From NCBI GenBank assembly GCA_024760905.1, contig CM045751.1, positions 12,823,501 through 12,887,500 of the forward strand: a stretch of DNA of 64,000 bases, in the 5' to 3' direction. Below, piece after piece: positions 1-10,789 of the stretch. The notes beneath the pieces were generated by a model. That model made no database searches. It was not told the origin of the DNA and saw nothing but the letters and a program-made list of their open reading frames with translations. A program made the translations under genes and the position numbers. Numbering within the stretch: position 1 is the stretch's first letter; the number at the start of each line of letters is the position of its first letter. The stretch comes from Plotosus lineatus (lineage: Eukaryota > Chordata > Actinopteri > Siluriformes > Plotosidae).

Positions 1-205
1 CCTTCCTGACAACCCTTTAGCAAGGGGCAGAAACATGCTGACGGCTTTGCAGCGACTCTTTACGAAAGTCAGCAAATGGTTCTTGTACATGAATCTCTCA
101 CCATAGACAGTGAGACCTGGCCGGTCTTTGATAACCCAGTTAGCTGCACTGGGACTCGAACTCCCAACATTAGGATCAGCGATCCAGCACCCTTTACCAC
201 TTTTC
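1..205 (-). mobile_element. SINE S1 copy with RTE-type tail (cut by window edge)
   Basis: Reverse-strand S1. The tRNA-like head with B box GGTTCGANTCC-type sequence is near 150-170, followed by the S1 body (AAAGAACCATT... region near 75-100). The tail CTAAAGGGTTGTCAGGAAGG at 1-20 is the RTE-like tail type seen at 8850 and 57102. The 3' end lies outside the window. Confidence 0.8.
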
Positions 206-1470
206 TTCTGACCTTATAACATTCAGTGTCTGAAGCGATGACCAGCTTCATCTCTCAGACAGAACAGACCCGGATCATCCTGCTTTCTGAGCAGTGTGTA
301 TTCATTCCTAATGATGACAAAATCCAGTCACAATTTAATCACTGCTCTAAATCAATACTCCTGACAGATTTCCATATAAATAACAGCTAACTCTCAGGCT
401 GCTGTGTCGCAGTCAGTGTTGCATTGTCTGATAACAGCAGAAAAATATGGATTTTAATTTTCTACACACAACTTTGGAGGAATGAGATTAAGAGTTGAAG
501 CTTTAGAAAATCAGAAACGTTACCTTGCTAACGTTCAACTGGACAGAGAGCTAGTGATTGGTTAGAAAGAAATATCTTTACACTAATATACTACAGAGTT
601 ATGGTCATGCCTCAGGAAAATAAAAGAAAACCAGTATAATCTGATGAATGAAAGATTAAACTGCCCCCAAAAGGTGCCCCATGTTGTGTTATCTGGCACG
701 CCTCTACTGGTCATTCATGCTTGTTTAACTCAGAACAGCACAAATGTGGTTATGCTAATCAAGCTCTGAGCACGCAGGCTGTTTTAGTCATTCAGAGACT
801 AAGACTTATCCATTCATCTTAAGTAAAATGGGCTCCCCCTGTGGTCGGAGGATCATGAGTCTTTCAGAAACAGGAAACCAGTACATTTCAAATTACACAC
901 CATTTAAAATTATCTAGCACCTACTGATGTTACAAGAATTAGTATTTAAATAGAGGAAGCACATCTAGGATCCATTTACACTTGGTACATTATTTTGTCA
1001 ACAGCTCATTCACAATTTCTATGCACGAGTCATGGGAAAACCAAACAATCGCCAGATAAAAGCTCATCTGGTTCAGTGCCAAGTCAGCTTTTGTGAATGG
1101 GTTTTTGGGAAGAATCACCAGATGGTTTTCATTCTGGAGGTTGAGTGAGATGGGATTTGAAGGGAAAGCTCTTCAGGCGGCATGAATAAAAAAAAAATCT
1201 AGTGTGGAAGTGACCGATGGGGAGGTACAAGAGAACTGGCAGGATGATGACCTCTTGTCATGAATCTATAGGCAAGCAATTACAAAACACTGCTGGCATC
1301 AGAAGGACGAGAAGGAGGAAGGTGACGTTTCAACCGCCAACCTGTGAGGACACAGTAACGTCCATCACACCAAGTTATTTCTCACACGCACAATCAAAAC
1401 GCTAACAACCTACAACAAAGACTTGCCACAAGACAGAATATAGATAGAGATGGATTAATTAAATTTTATA
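206..1470. other. No feature recognised
   Basis: AT-rich, apparently unique sequence. No open frame resembling a protein family, no RNA gene and no assignable repeat was seen. Confidence 0.5.
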
Positions 1471-2278
1471 CAGTGGTGCCTTGACTTACAAGCTCACCCT
1501 CGGAATGGATTAATTTGTAAGTCAAAATGCCCATTAGATAAAACAAAAATTCCCCATACGAAACCGAAATTAATCCGTTCCTACCCCCTCCCAAACTCGT
1601 AACCTGACAAACACATTTGACCCAATATAGTAAAGATATGCATGTTAAAAAAATATTTAATACTCCATGCACATTAACATTAATAAACAATAAATAAATA
1701 AGCCAACTAACCCTTCCCATCATTGACTGCGGCAAAGATGTCACATGGGTAGTCATGAGGTGGTGCGTAACCAGAGAAGGAGAATTTTGTACATGCTACA
1801 AATGCCAGAGAGGAAAGGCTCATGGCAAGCTCCCACAAGGCCAGTGCTTCTCAAATAGTGGGGTGTGCCCCCCCCCTTTGGGGGGGGGGGGGGCAGAGTT
1901 GGATGCCGGAGAGAGGTGCGAATGACCCTGGGAGAGCATGCTTTTTTCCATACTGTACTAGAATCAAATGCAATTGTGCATCCTCTACAGTAGGTGGCAG
2001 TGGCGCCCTCACTGTGTTCCCTATGGTGTAGGGTAAAAACACTACAGTCATGCACGGGTTGAGTGAAAGGTTTCTCTTCCTATAAGGGGCATCACAGAAA
2101 ATAATTGAGAAGCAGTGCACAAGGCGTTCTTGGAGCGCAGAGGAATACAGGCTCAGCGGCCCGGAAAAGCCGTTTCCCCAGCAGAGCTCGTAAATCACAA
2201 GTTTTGCTCATTGGATGAGGATCGAAGCTCGAGTCATGGAAAATTCATAATGGACACTCGTAACTTGAGATACCACTG
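1471..2278. mobile_element. T4 MITE, Tigger/pogo-like, copy 1
   Basis: Begins CAGTGGTGCCTTGACTTAC after TA and ends with the inverted complement (GATACCACTG) at 2269-2278; the right-hand TA is mutated. The interior is alignable with 9962-10783 and 59365-60034, including a segment around 1770-2060. No complete transposase is present. TA target and termini fit a Tc1/mariner-superfamily, Tigger-like non-autonomous element. Confidence 0.75.
1868..1893. repeat. C9-TTT-G14 perfect hairpin tract
   Basis: Nine C, three T and fourteen G in a row, inside T4 copy 1. The single strand can fold as a C:G hairpin, and the G run can form a quadruplex. Confidence 0.85.
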
Positions 2279-2286
2279 ATTTTAAC

Positions 2287-2310
2287 CACACACACACACA
2301 CACACACACA
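2287..2310. repeat. (CA)n microsatellite
   Basis: About 12 uninterrupted CA units just outside the right end of T4 copy 1. Confidence 0.9.
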
Positions 2311-3891
2311 GTATTAGATGTGATAAGCACCCAGGGTGCTTAAATTGGAGTGGGTGGGTGCTCATTAAAATCTTTACCAGTGAAGTGGACCAGTAAGTGC
2401 TTATTACCATCCAGGTGGAAAACATTAACAGAATAAGAGTTTTACTGGTATTTTGTGTTATTCATTTTGTAGCATCAACCAAACTACTTGTATGAAAGCA
2501 GAAAAACGGCATATTAATAAAAGTCTCCTCACTTTTCCCTTCCGGTGCCATTCCTTTAAACATTTTCTTGGAAGTCAACTCGAGTCAATCAACACTGTCA
2601 ACTTTAGCATATGGCACGTTGAACCAATCAACACGAACATTAACCAAAAGCACATGGCCAGGAACATCTTTAAATTTATGACCTCAGTAAGCAGAAGAAT
2701 CGGGTGAAAAATCCTTGTCATCACTTTCTGATTGAGCCAGATATCGACCGTCTCTAATGGTTCATCTTGAACCATTTACCAAGAGAAAACAGCAAAATTT
2801 GTTTTTTAAAGCACGGCGGAACAATCAAATTTGTTGTTCCTGATGAATATTATAGACATTCCCCAGTGGCAGGGGGTCTTGAAATACCATGTAAACTCAC
2901 TTTTACAGGTAGTGAACACCTCATTTTACCGTTACAGAGACTGATCCAATAAAAATTGCTAAGTTGGACCTACCATTTTGCTCCCAGTATACATGGGCAG
3001 TTAAAATTAAACATTTGGGGAGGGCACTTATTCTGCTGAATACAGTCATGCATGCATACACTAGACAGATCTCTGTGAAAGTGAACCATGGTGAAAGACA
3101 GTGAGGGAGAAAGGTGGTTCACAGAGTGCTGCGTTCTTGAAAGCTGTACATTGTGTCTCCATTAAAGATACATACAGAAGATCATTTGAATGTTTGTATA
3201 AACTGTGTAGTCAGAACATAGCACAACATTCAAAAGGAGGAATTGGCAGGTGATGAACAACCTCAAACAGAACCAGAACAGAGCCGAAATAAAATCTTGC
3301 CTCAGGTCCCTGTGAACACATTTCCACTGCGGTTGATTAAACACAACGAGAAGTGTCGAAAAAAATTTCACAGTGCTATAAGGTTCAATACAGGTGTGTA
3401 AATGTGAAGCTAATCCATATTACAAAAGCATCATAGTCATCCTCCGTTTGCTCCAGGGTCGGGTACGAAAGAATCAATTACAAAACCTCACTCGCGCTCA
3501 TTCATTAAATCAAGCCGCTTATGTGTTACATAAACCGCGGCGGCCGAAAAAGGAACATGGTGGCATGGATATTCTGTATAAAAATCGCTTTGCAAAACAT
3601 GATCACACCCAAATACTGTATACAGAAACTAATTTCGCAATATAACCCTCATTTCCACACAGTGAGCCTTGGCAACATCACACGTCACCGACAAATCAAG
3701 CAACGTTGTATATGCATCTTGAACAAAGTCATAGAACCTCCAAACTTGGACAAAGTTGTTTCAGGTGTGAGGAGAATGCCTTGGAAAAGTAATGCGACCG
3801 TCAAATGAGCGAGAAATGGTCACGGCACAAAAAGCCCATCGATGCTAGACCAATTTTTCCTCAAGGATGGCACTCCAAAGCACCACGTGGA
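2311..3891. other. Mostly unassigned; possible eroded transposon at 2312-3050
   Basis: A GATAAGCACCC-type left edge near 2320 and a GGGCACTTATT-type edge near 3025 are roughly inverted, which hints at a decayed DNA transposon. No coding relic could be matched. The rest, to 3891, shows no recognised feature. Confidence 0.25.
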
Positions 3892-4160
3892 GCACCGCTA
3901 TTAGGGTTGTAATGATGCGGGTGCCCATCTCAGCTGACACTGGACGAAGGAGAGTACACCCCGTCAGACTGCTGCATGATAACCATTCACATACACAGCT
4001 TGGGCAATCTGGAACAGCTGATTATACTAAATGTGCATGTCCTTGGACTATGGGAGGAGACCAGAGTGCTTGAAGGAAACCCATGGAAGCACTGAGAACA
4101 TGCAAACACCACACAAACACCCCGGCCAGGGATTTCAGCATCAAACCTTGAAGCTGCAAG
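3892..4160 (-). mobile_element. SINE S2 copy
   Basis: Reverse-strand copy. The tail side (CATCTCAGCTGACACTGGAC) is at the left, the GGACTATGGGAGGAGACC body near 4043-4062, and an eroded tRNA-like head near 4110-4155. Diverged but alignable with 19484-19768 and 61990-62340. Confidence 0.7.
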
Positions 4161-4261
4161 ATGGAACCAGTCACGTTTCCTGTGATTACAAATACTAAAT
4201 ATTAAAAACTGATTCTTCAAATTTATTTCCCGTCCTTCAGTAGTACTCTCAGCACACACAC

Positions 4262-4550
4262 TTATATAAGATGCTGTGATGCAGATACGAGCGGTGTTGA
4301 AAAAGCGTCGTGTTGAGTGTAAATGACCTTCCGCGCTCTGCATCTCTTTGCATAACCATCGTGAAGTCTATTTTTTACCTCGTGGCCCTGTGTGCTGAAC
4401 GCCGCACTGAAGCTCTGATGCCCCACGCAGGTAGAATCAGAGAGCGGGCCGAGAGTGGGCCGTGTGATGAAGGAAAATCTCCACACGGACCCCCTGACAC
4501 ACCACCTCTTCTAACCCCGGTGGGCTGCAGCTTTCAAACAATATCCTACT
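4262..4550. repeat. Unclassified duplicated sequence, copy A
   Basis: About 280 bp roughly 80% similar by eye to 10790-11085 in the same orientation, for example GAAGCTCTGATGCCC and AAATCTCCACACGGAC in both. It matches none of the other repeat families in the window. The minus strand has similar open frames in both copies (sharing TLGPL and DSTCVGHQSF), but I do not recognise them. Confidence 0.7.
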
Positions 4551-4982
4551 AAAATCAATAACTCCAAACCGACAAATTCTCTGTTCTCCAGTTCGGAGAT
4601 ATTCCCAGGCTGGCTTGTGTGCACGGCATCCGCAAGAGCCGCCTACCTGTTCCGGCCATCAAATGCTATCATGGAGGGACATCCTAAACACTGGTGTGTT
4701 TTGGATCTTAATTGCTGTGAAAGTTGACCAACTGCAGCACACCTGCTTTCAGAATCAGCCAATTTAATTTCCACATTCTCACAAGAACACTGAAGCCCAC
4801 AAAAACATCTCCATGTTCATTCTTCACTCGCTCCCTCACCTCACTAGCCAAAACCAATTAAATCCCATCAGGGTTGCAGGCAAATGTAGGTTGCAGGTAG
4901 TCCGGGGTACACCCACCCCGAGGGCCAAGAGACACACCCACACAGTTGAAGGGTTTGTGAAATAAATATGACGAGGTTCTGT
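4551..4982. other. No firm feature
   Basis: Nothing coding. 4850-4960 may hold a very eroded SINE tail on the minus strand, but the match is too weak to call. Confidence 0.4.
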
Positions 4983-5275
4983 AAGGATCCGTCGCTACTT
5001 GGTGCTTCAATTCATGCGACTTCAGTGCATTGTGTTTTTTTTTTTAAATACTGGAATTAAAAAACTAAGGAAATTAAGGAAGAGGAAAAGTTTGAGGGAA
5101 ATCCTGCAAAACAAGGCCAGTTATGCAAAAAACAAAACTTTGTGAGGCACGCATCCGAGTGAATGCGCACATCTGTGTGTTATTTTATTTACATCTTGTG
5201 CATTTTTTTTAATGTGAAGTGTTTTAAGCATTTATAGTGTTGAGTATGTATTGATATATACACATGTACTAGTTG
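4983..5275 (-). mobile_element. T1 MITE, partial copy
   Basis: Starts with the T1 'B' end (GTCGCTACTTGGTGCTTCAA) and continues through the AAATTAAGGAAG and GGCCAGTTATGC body to the GTGTTGAGTATGTATTGA segment, then stops. The 'A' end is missing. Compare complete copies at 34839-35227 and 37183-37516. Confidence 0.7.
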
Positions 5276-5667
5276 TAATAGTTTGACTATGGGAGGTGTT
5301 TCCCAGTAACATGAGCTCCAAGTGTTTTATTTTTTAATACCAGGTAACTTGCTTCAAAAAAAAAAAAACATTTTTTAATGAAAAACTGCAAACAAAGTAC
5401 AAGTCATTCTTCAAGAAATAAAACCAAGTTATGGAATTCCTGTTTTATTTTAAAAAAATAATAATTTTACACAGCACATCTGCTCAAGTTGTATCTTTGT
5501 TTATGGCGATCATGCAGGCAAAGGCACCACAATCAGACAACTTTTGATAACCGTCGGTTCTGAATAATGGACACAAAACAAACTGCTGGGCCGAAACTGA
5601 GCCACGCGAGCTTCAGGCTTATCATCAAACTGCAGATGTAACCTGGGTGTTTGTGCGCGCGCTCACA
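5276..5667. other. No feature recognised
   Basis: AT-rich sequence with short A and T runs. No gene or repeat was identified. Confidence 0.4.
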
Positions 5668-6012
5668 AAAGGCTTGAGCCAGAGAGAGAGAGATAGATAA
5701 AAGTCAGAGAGACCCAAGTTAGACCAAAAAAAAAAAAATTGAGAGAGGAGCAAGCACAAGAGGGACACGGGCCAACCAAAAAAAAAAAAAAAACCCCCCC
5801 ACCAGACAGACTTTCATAGAGAACTCGAGGGACTGGAAGACGAGGTGAAGAGAGAGAAAGACAAGAGGGCATTATAGAGGAAGGACGGGGACAGAACAAA
5901 AGAGTGAGACAGAAGGAATGCACGAGAGAAAAAAAAAAGGGGGGGGGGCAGAAAGAAGACCAGACAGATTGAGAGTGACAAACAGGCAGAGAAAGCTACA
6001 GAAAGAAAGATG
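5668..6012. repeat. Purine-rich strand-asymmetric tract
   Basis: Roughly 340 bp dominated by A and G on the plus strand, with GAGAGA blocks, two A-runs and AG-rich interruptions; it looks like an eroded (GA)n satellite. Open frames on the opposite strand here are low-complexity artefacts. Confidence 0.7.
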
Positions 6013-6214
6013 TTCCAGTTCTTTGCTGTCCTGTCCATCACTTCTGTATAAAAGATTGCAGGAGAACTGGAATGGGGACAATCCCATCCCTTTCATTTCT
6101 ATACATGTATGAATTGACCAGGTTCTAGATTGCTGATGAGTAAATATTAAAGCTCCACGTAAGAATGTGATCAAATATTCAGGTAAGATGAGGATGTTAT
6201 ACAAGCCACCAAAC

Positions 6215-6222
6215 CTATATAT

Positions 6223-6259
<37 letters not shown>

Positions 6260-6260
6260 C
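6215..6260. repeat. (TA)n(CA)n compound microsatellite
   Basis: A run of TA units followed directly by CA units. It abuts the left edge of the T1 copy split by Tc1. Confidence 0.9.
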
Positions 6261-6510
6261 TCGTTGCTTCAGTTTCGGTGAAGTCAATGCACCATAGGTT
6301 TTTCAAAAATATTCATAGAAAAATTAAAATGAAATTAAGGCAAAAATTCAAGAAAAATGTCACAAAATGAGGCCAATTATGCAAAACAACCCCCAAACAA
6401 AACTACTTACATTTTTCTGTGAGGTGCATGTGCACGAGTGCGTCTGTATATTTTATTTACATCTCATGCATTATAAGAATTTATAGATATTCTATACACA
6501 TGTACATATA

Positions 6511-8021
6511 CAGTGGGGCCAACAAGTATTGGGCAACATGTAAAAATGTGCAAGTTCACCCATTTAAAAAGATGAGAGGTTTGTAATTTTCATCATCATG
6601 GGGACACATCAAGCTTGAGACAGAATGTAAAAAAAAAAAAAAAAAAAAAAATCCAGGAAATCATTGTATGATTTTTAAACAATGATAAATGGGAGACCAA
6701 TAAGTATTGGGCAGCCAGCAAAAGCTACTTTTAATACTTTGTAATGTAGCCTTGGTTGGCAATAAGAGGTCAAACGGTTCCTGGAGTTCTTGACCGGGTC
6801 TACACACACTTAGTTGGTATCTTGGCCCACTCCTCTGCACACAGCTCTAGAGCTGTGATGTTTGAGGGCTGTCGCTTGGCAACTCTACGTTTTAACTCCC
6901 TCCACAGGTTGTCGATTGGATTGAGGTCTGGTGACTGGCTAGGCCACTCCAGAACCTTTATGCTTTTTACGGAGCCACTCCTTGGTTTCCTTGGCTGTGT
7001 GCTTTGGATCGTTATCATGCTGGAAGACCCAGCCGTGTTTCATCTTTAATGCTCTGACCGAGGGAAGGCGGTTTTTACCCAAAATGTCACACTACATGGC
7101 CCCGTTCGTGTTGCCATTGATACGGTGCAGGCTTCCTGTCCCTTTTTCAGCAAAACCTCCCCAAAGCATGATGTGTCCACCCCCATGCTTCACAGTAGGT
7201 ATGGTGTTCTTGGGATGCAAATCCGCATCCTTCGTCCTCCAAACACGGCAAGTGCGGTTTAAACCAAAAAGTTCAATTTTGGTCTCCTCTGACCACATCA
7301 CATTCATCCCAATCGTCCAGATGGTCTTTAGCATATTTCAGACGGGCGTTTACATGTTTGTTTAGTAGGGGAACCTTTTTGGGGCAATGCAGGATTTCAT
7401 CTCAAGACGACGTAATGTGTTAGTTCTCGTCATCTTTGTGACGGTGGTCCCTGCTGTCTTCATTGACCAGCTCCTGCCGTGTAGTTCTGGGCTGATTACT
7501 CACTGTTCTGAGGATCCTTTGAACCCCATGAGGAGATCTTGCATGGAGCGCCACTCCGAGGGAGGTTGCCCGTGATGTTATACTTCCATTTTCTAATAAT
7601 GTTTCCAATTGTTGATCCTGTCTCACAAAGTTCTTTACCAATTGCAGTTTGACTCCTCCCAGCTTTGTGCAGGTGTAAAATTGTCTTTGGAAGCTCTCTG
7701 GTCTCGGTGAAGACTGCAGTCTGATAGTTTGAAGGTGTGTGCAGGTGTCTATGCATCTAATCAGTTCAAAGAGGTGTCATTCATACCGTTAACGAGTGGG
7801 GGCCAAAATAATGTTTGTTTTCTAGCTGCCCAATACTTATTGGCCTCCCATTGTCAAATAAATTGTTTAAAAATCCTACAATGGGATTTCCTGGATTTTT
7901 TATTTTTTTTTACATTTGGTCTCAAGCTTTTTGTGTACCCATGATAATTACAAACCTCTCATCTTTTTAAATAGGTGAACTTGCACATTTTTACATTGCC
8001 CAATAGTTATTGGCCCCACTA
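6511..8021 (-). mobile_element. Tc1-like transposon, copy 1 (full length, defective)
   Basis: Flanked by TA on both sides (6509-6510, 8022-8023). Outer ends read CAGTGGGGCCAACAAGTATT and its inverted complement. A second copy of the AATAAGTATTGGGC motif lies inside each end (about 6699 and 7826), giving inverted repeats of roughly 190 bp with internal direct repeats, the IR/DR layout of fish Tc1 elements. The transposase inside is broken. Confidence 0.92.
6800..7756 (-). pseudogene. Tc1-like transposase pseudogene, copy 1
   Basis: The product would cut and paste the element by a DDE mechanism in the nucleus. Relics lie in order on the minus strand but in different frames: a paired-like helix-turn-helix N-terminus (RELPKTILHLHKAGRSQTAI) at about 7756-7496; the first catalytic block ([20 protein letters not shown], with E where Tc1 enzymes usually have D) at 7334-7092; the second-aspartate block ([12 protein letters not shown]) near 7020, in another frame; and [19 protein letters not shown] at 7018-6800. 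A stop after HKDDEN and at least two frameshifts break the gene, so no functional enzyme is expected. Confidence 0.9.
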
Positions 8022-8076
8022 TACGTCAGTCAGGGGGGTTGATCCTACTTCACAGAATTTGGCGGTCGTGCGAGTT

Positions 8077-8092
8077 GGGGGGGGGGGGGGGT
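8077..8092. repeat. Poly(G) tract
   Basis: About 16 consecutive G within the T1 'A' side. Similar long G/C homopolymers recur through the window. Confidence 0.9.
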
Positions 8093-8131
8093 CTCCTTAT
8101 AAACTAAGGACAGTGAAGGGCTCCCATACAA

Positions 8132-8270
8132 GAGGCAGCAGTGGCCTGATGGTAAGGTGTTCCATCACAGATCCCAAGGTCGGGGGTTTCCTCCCGTAGT
8201 CCAAAGACAAGTACATTAGGCAAACTGGCCGTTCAAAATTGCCCCTCAGTGTGAATGCGTGTGCGAATGG
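8132..8270 (+). mobile_element. Chimeric SINE: S1 head joined to S2 body
   Basis: The first ~55 bp are an S1 tRNA-like head (GGCAGCAGTGGCCTGATGG, then AGGTCGGGGGTTT). The sequence then switches to the S2 middle (CCCGTAGTCCAAAGACAAG, CAAACTGGCCGTTCAAAATT). No tail follows directly. Confidence 0.65.
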
Positions 8271-8599
8271 TCATGTGTTTCCTGACAAACTCGCTTCTCA
8301 TTTGATTTTAAATTTTTTTTTTTTTTTTTTTTGCGTGTGAGAACGCAGAGGGGGAAAGAAAAAAAAATCCTGGATTGTTCCAGAGTGCTGCTCACCAACT
8401 CAAGTAAATAAATCCGAAACAAAGAGTCTTCTGAAAAAGCCTTGAATACCTGAAGAAACACGTCTCTAAACATACTTGTATAATTTTAATTCTTTGTGGC
8501 GTGTGCATGCTTCCCTGCGTTTGGAAAGGTCTCCTCTCGGTGCTCCGGCTCATCCCCACAGTCCGAATTCATGCACATCACGTTAACTGGCTGTATTAA

Positions 8600-8755
8600 A
8601 AACACCTGTTGGTGCAAGTGTGAATGGTTGTGCGTGTTGGGCCTGCAATAAACTGTCAAGCTGTTCAGGGTGTACCCTGCCTTCGCCCAGTGTAAGCCGA
8701 GAGACTCCAGCATTCCACGACTCTTGGGATTAAGCAGTTTGGGAATGGGTGAGGG
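8600..8755 (+). mobile_element. SINE S2-type body/tail fragment
   Basis: GTGTGAATGGTTGTGCGTG, CTGTTCAGGGTGTACCCTGC and GGATTAAGCAGTTTGGG match the S2/S1 'M' tail. It may be the displaced rest of the chimeric copy at 8132, with 8271-8600 in between. Confidence 0.6.
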
Positions 8756-8849
8756 TGTTTTATAATCTGTTTTTGTAAGAAAAGGCTTAAGGTATGGCCC
8801 GTTTCATGTGTATTGCGGTTTATAGGGACGGAACTACAATGGTAAAAAC

Positions 8850-9189
8850 AGGGGCAGTGGTGGTCTAGTGATATAGGGCGCTGGATCGCTGATCCAAAGG
8901 TTGGGGGTTCGAGTCCCACTCTCCACCCCCCCAGTGCAGCGAACTGGGTTATCAAAGGCGGGCCACGTCTCTCACTGTCTATGGTGAGAGGCATGTAAAA
9001 GAACCATTGCTGACTTTCGTAATGAGTAGGCTGCAAAGTCGTCAGCGTGTTTGTCCCTTGCTAAAAAGGGTTGTGACAGGAAGGGCATCCGACGTAAAAA
9101 CCTCTGCCAAATCAAACGTGCGAATCAGATGATTCCCTGTGGCGACTCTGAGTAAAAGGGAAAAAGCCGAAAGGAAGACAGACAGAACG
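8850..9189 (+). mobile_element. SINE S1, full length, RTE-type tail, with TSD
   Basis: The head has A box TGGTCTAGTG and B box GGTTCGAGTCC. The body includes GGGTTATCAAAGGCGGGCC and AAAGAACCATTGCTGACTTT. The tail AGGAAGGGCATCCGACGT to GGGAAAAAGCCGAAAGGAAG resembles the RTE 3' end. The insertion is flanked by ACAATGGTAAAAAC (8836-8849) and ACAATGGTAAAGAC (9190-9203), a 13/14 target-site duplication. Confidence 0.9.
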
Positions 9190-9203
9190 ACAATGGTAAA
9201 GAC

Positions 9204-9961
9204 CTTTGTCTTATTACCTCATGACTGTGCTCGAATCTATTCAACATCTGCATGGAGTCCATCTGGGCACCACATCTATAATTTCTTCTCACCAGAGAAG
9301 TGTTACATGAAACCGTCATCTGCTTTGTAGCAATCACTTGCAGGCATCCATGAACATGTGCAGTTCAGAGTTACGGTGTGCATGATGCTGAAATAAGTTT
9401 TACTGCCTTTACTCGCATCAGATTTTACAGTGCACAGTGGTTTATGCCGTCAGACTGCAAATGCAAATCATTTTGAAATTAGTGATTCTGCTGACCATTT
9501 TCAAAACAAGCTGATCGTCATGCTGCCATTTATCTTAACGTGTTGGTGTTTGATAGAGGGGACTGACCACTTTGAGTGGCAGATACCATGGAATAATCAT
9601 AAGCGTCAGGAAAGCAGCAACAAAACCCAGGTGGGATGGCAGGATTTACAAAAGAACCCCCCCCCCACACACACACACACAATATTATTCATCTAAATGT
9701 ACAAGTTTTACAGTGAATCTTTGAATGAATTAGAATTTTTGGTTTAGTCACTTAATTGATAAAATTTGCACATAGAGCTTCACGGAAAAATAATTAATCC
9801 CAGGGATGAAGCCGCATTACTGTCCTGTAGGTTATCAATTTCCTATAGCGACACAACAGCCATTTAAGGGAAATTAAAATTATATAGAATGTTCTTAACC
9901 ATTTCTAGTTTCATGTAACTGGATTCTGATTTCGTTTCCTCGCCATTTAAGTTTAAAAGAA
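9204..9961. other. No gene; short CA repeat only
   Basis: Unassigned sequence with a C-run and short (CA)n near 9659-9682. Nothing else is recognised. Confidence 0.5.
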
Positions 9962-10783
9962 AAGTTGTACCTTGGCTAACAAATTTAATCCGTCCGAGGG
10001 TGAGCTCGTAAGCCAAAACAGTCATTCGATAAATTCCCATTAGAAATAAACCAGTTAATCCAGTCCAACCCCCTCCCAAACTCAACCTGCCACAACCAAG
10101 TATTTGACCTAAAGAAACCTGTAAAATTAAATAGTTCATAAAACTTACATTAATAACAATAAAACAATCAATAACTCAATTAACCCTCTCAATCAGCGAC
10201 TGCAGTGAAGTCTGCATGTGGGTGCAAAGATGTCACGTGGGCAGGCATGAGGTGGTGCGTAACAGGAGTAGGATGTGTGCTTGTGCATGCTATGAATGCC
10301 AGCAAGGAAAGGCTCATGGTGAGCTCCCACAAGGCCAGTGTTTCCCAAATAGTGGGCTGCACTATCTGATGCCAGCAGGGGCGCATAGGACCCTGGGGAA
10401 CATGCTTTTTTTGCCATACTGTACTAGAAGTAATTGCACATACACTCCAGTAGTTGGAAGCGGTGCTTTCATCGTCACACTATGGTGTAGGGGGAAAAAA
10501 AAAAACACCGAGCAAACGATATATAGTGCACTAAACACGATAGCTGCTCGCGAGGCACGATAAATTGTTTTTCTTCCTAGAGGGGGCATCACAAAATTGA
10601 CAAGCACTGCACAAGGGGTCCTCTGCGCACGGTGGAATACGAGGCGAATCGGCCCAGAAAAGCCATTTCCCCAGCAGAGCTCAAATCAAAATTTTGCTTG
10701 TTGGATGGGGCAGATTTTTGATGGAATCGAAGCTTGTATCATGGAAAATTTGTTATAAGGGACACCAAGTTCAGTTACCACTG
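9962..10783. mobile_element. T4 MITE, copy 2
   Basis: Eroded left end (AAGTTGTACCTTGGCTAAC) and clear right end TTACCACTG followed by TA (10784-10785). The interior aligns with T4 copy 1, for example GGCAGGCATGAGGTGGTGCG and CAAGGCCAGTG. Confidence 0.75.
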
Positions 10784-10789
10784 TACTCC

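Larger units (their letters stand above)
6258..8128 (-). mobile_element. T1 MITE split by a Tc1 insertion
   Basis: The left piece (6258-6510) carries the T1 'B' side, with the GCTTCAGTTTC and GGCCAATTATGC body. The right piece (8022-8128) continues with GGTTGATCCTACTTCAC and the GGTCTCC...GAAGGGCTCCC 'A' end. The split lies exactly at the TA target of the Tc1 element. Together the two pieces approximate one complete T1. Confidence 0.75.

Noticed and set aside
8873..8917. tRNA gene calls in SINE heads (also at 57125, 60730, 62000)
   Set aside because: A and B boxes are present, but the sequences lack a cloverleaf 3' half and are followed by SINE bodies and tails. They are SINE promoters, not tRNA genes.
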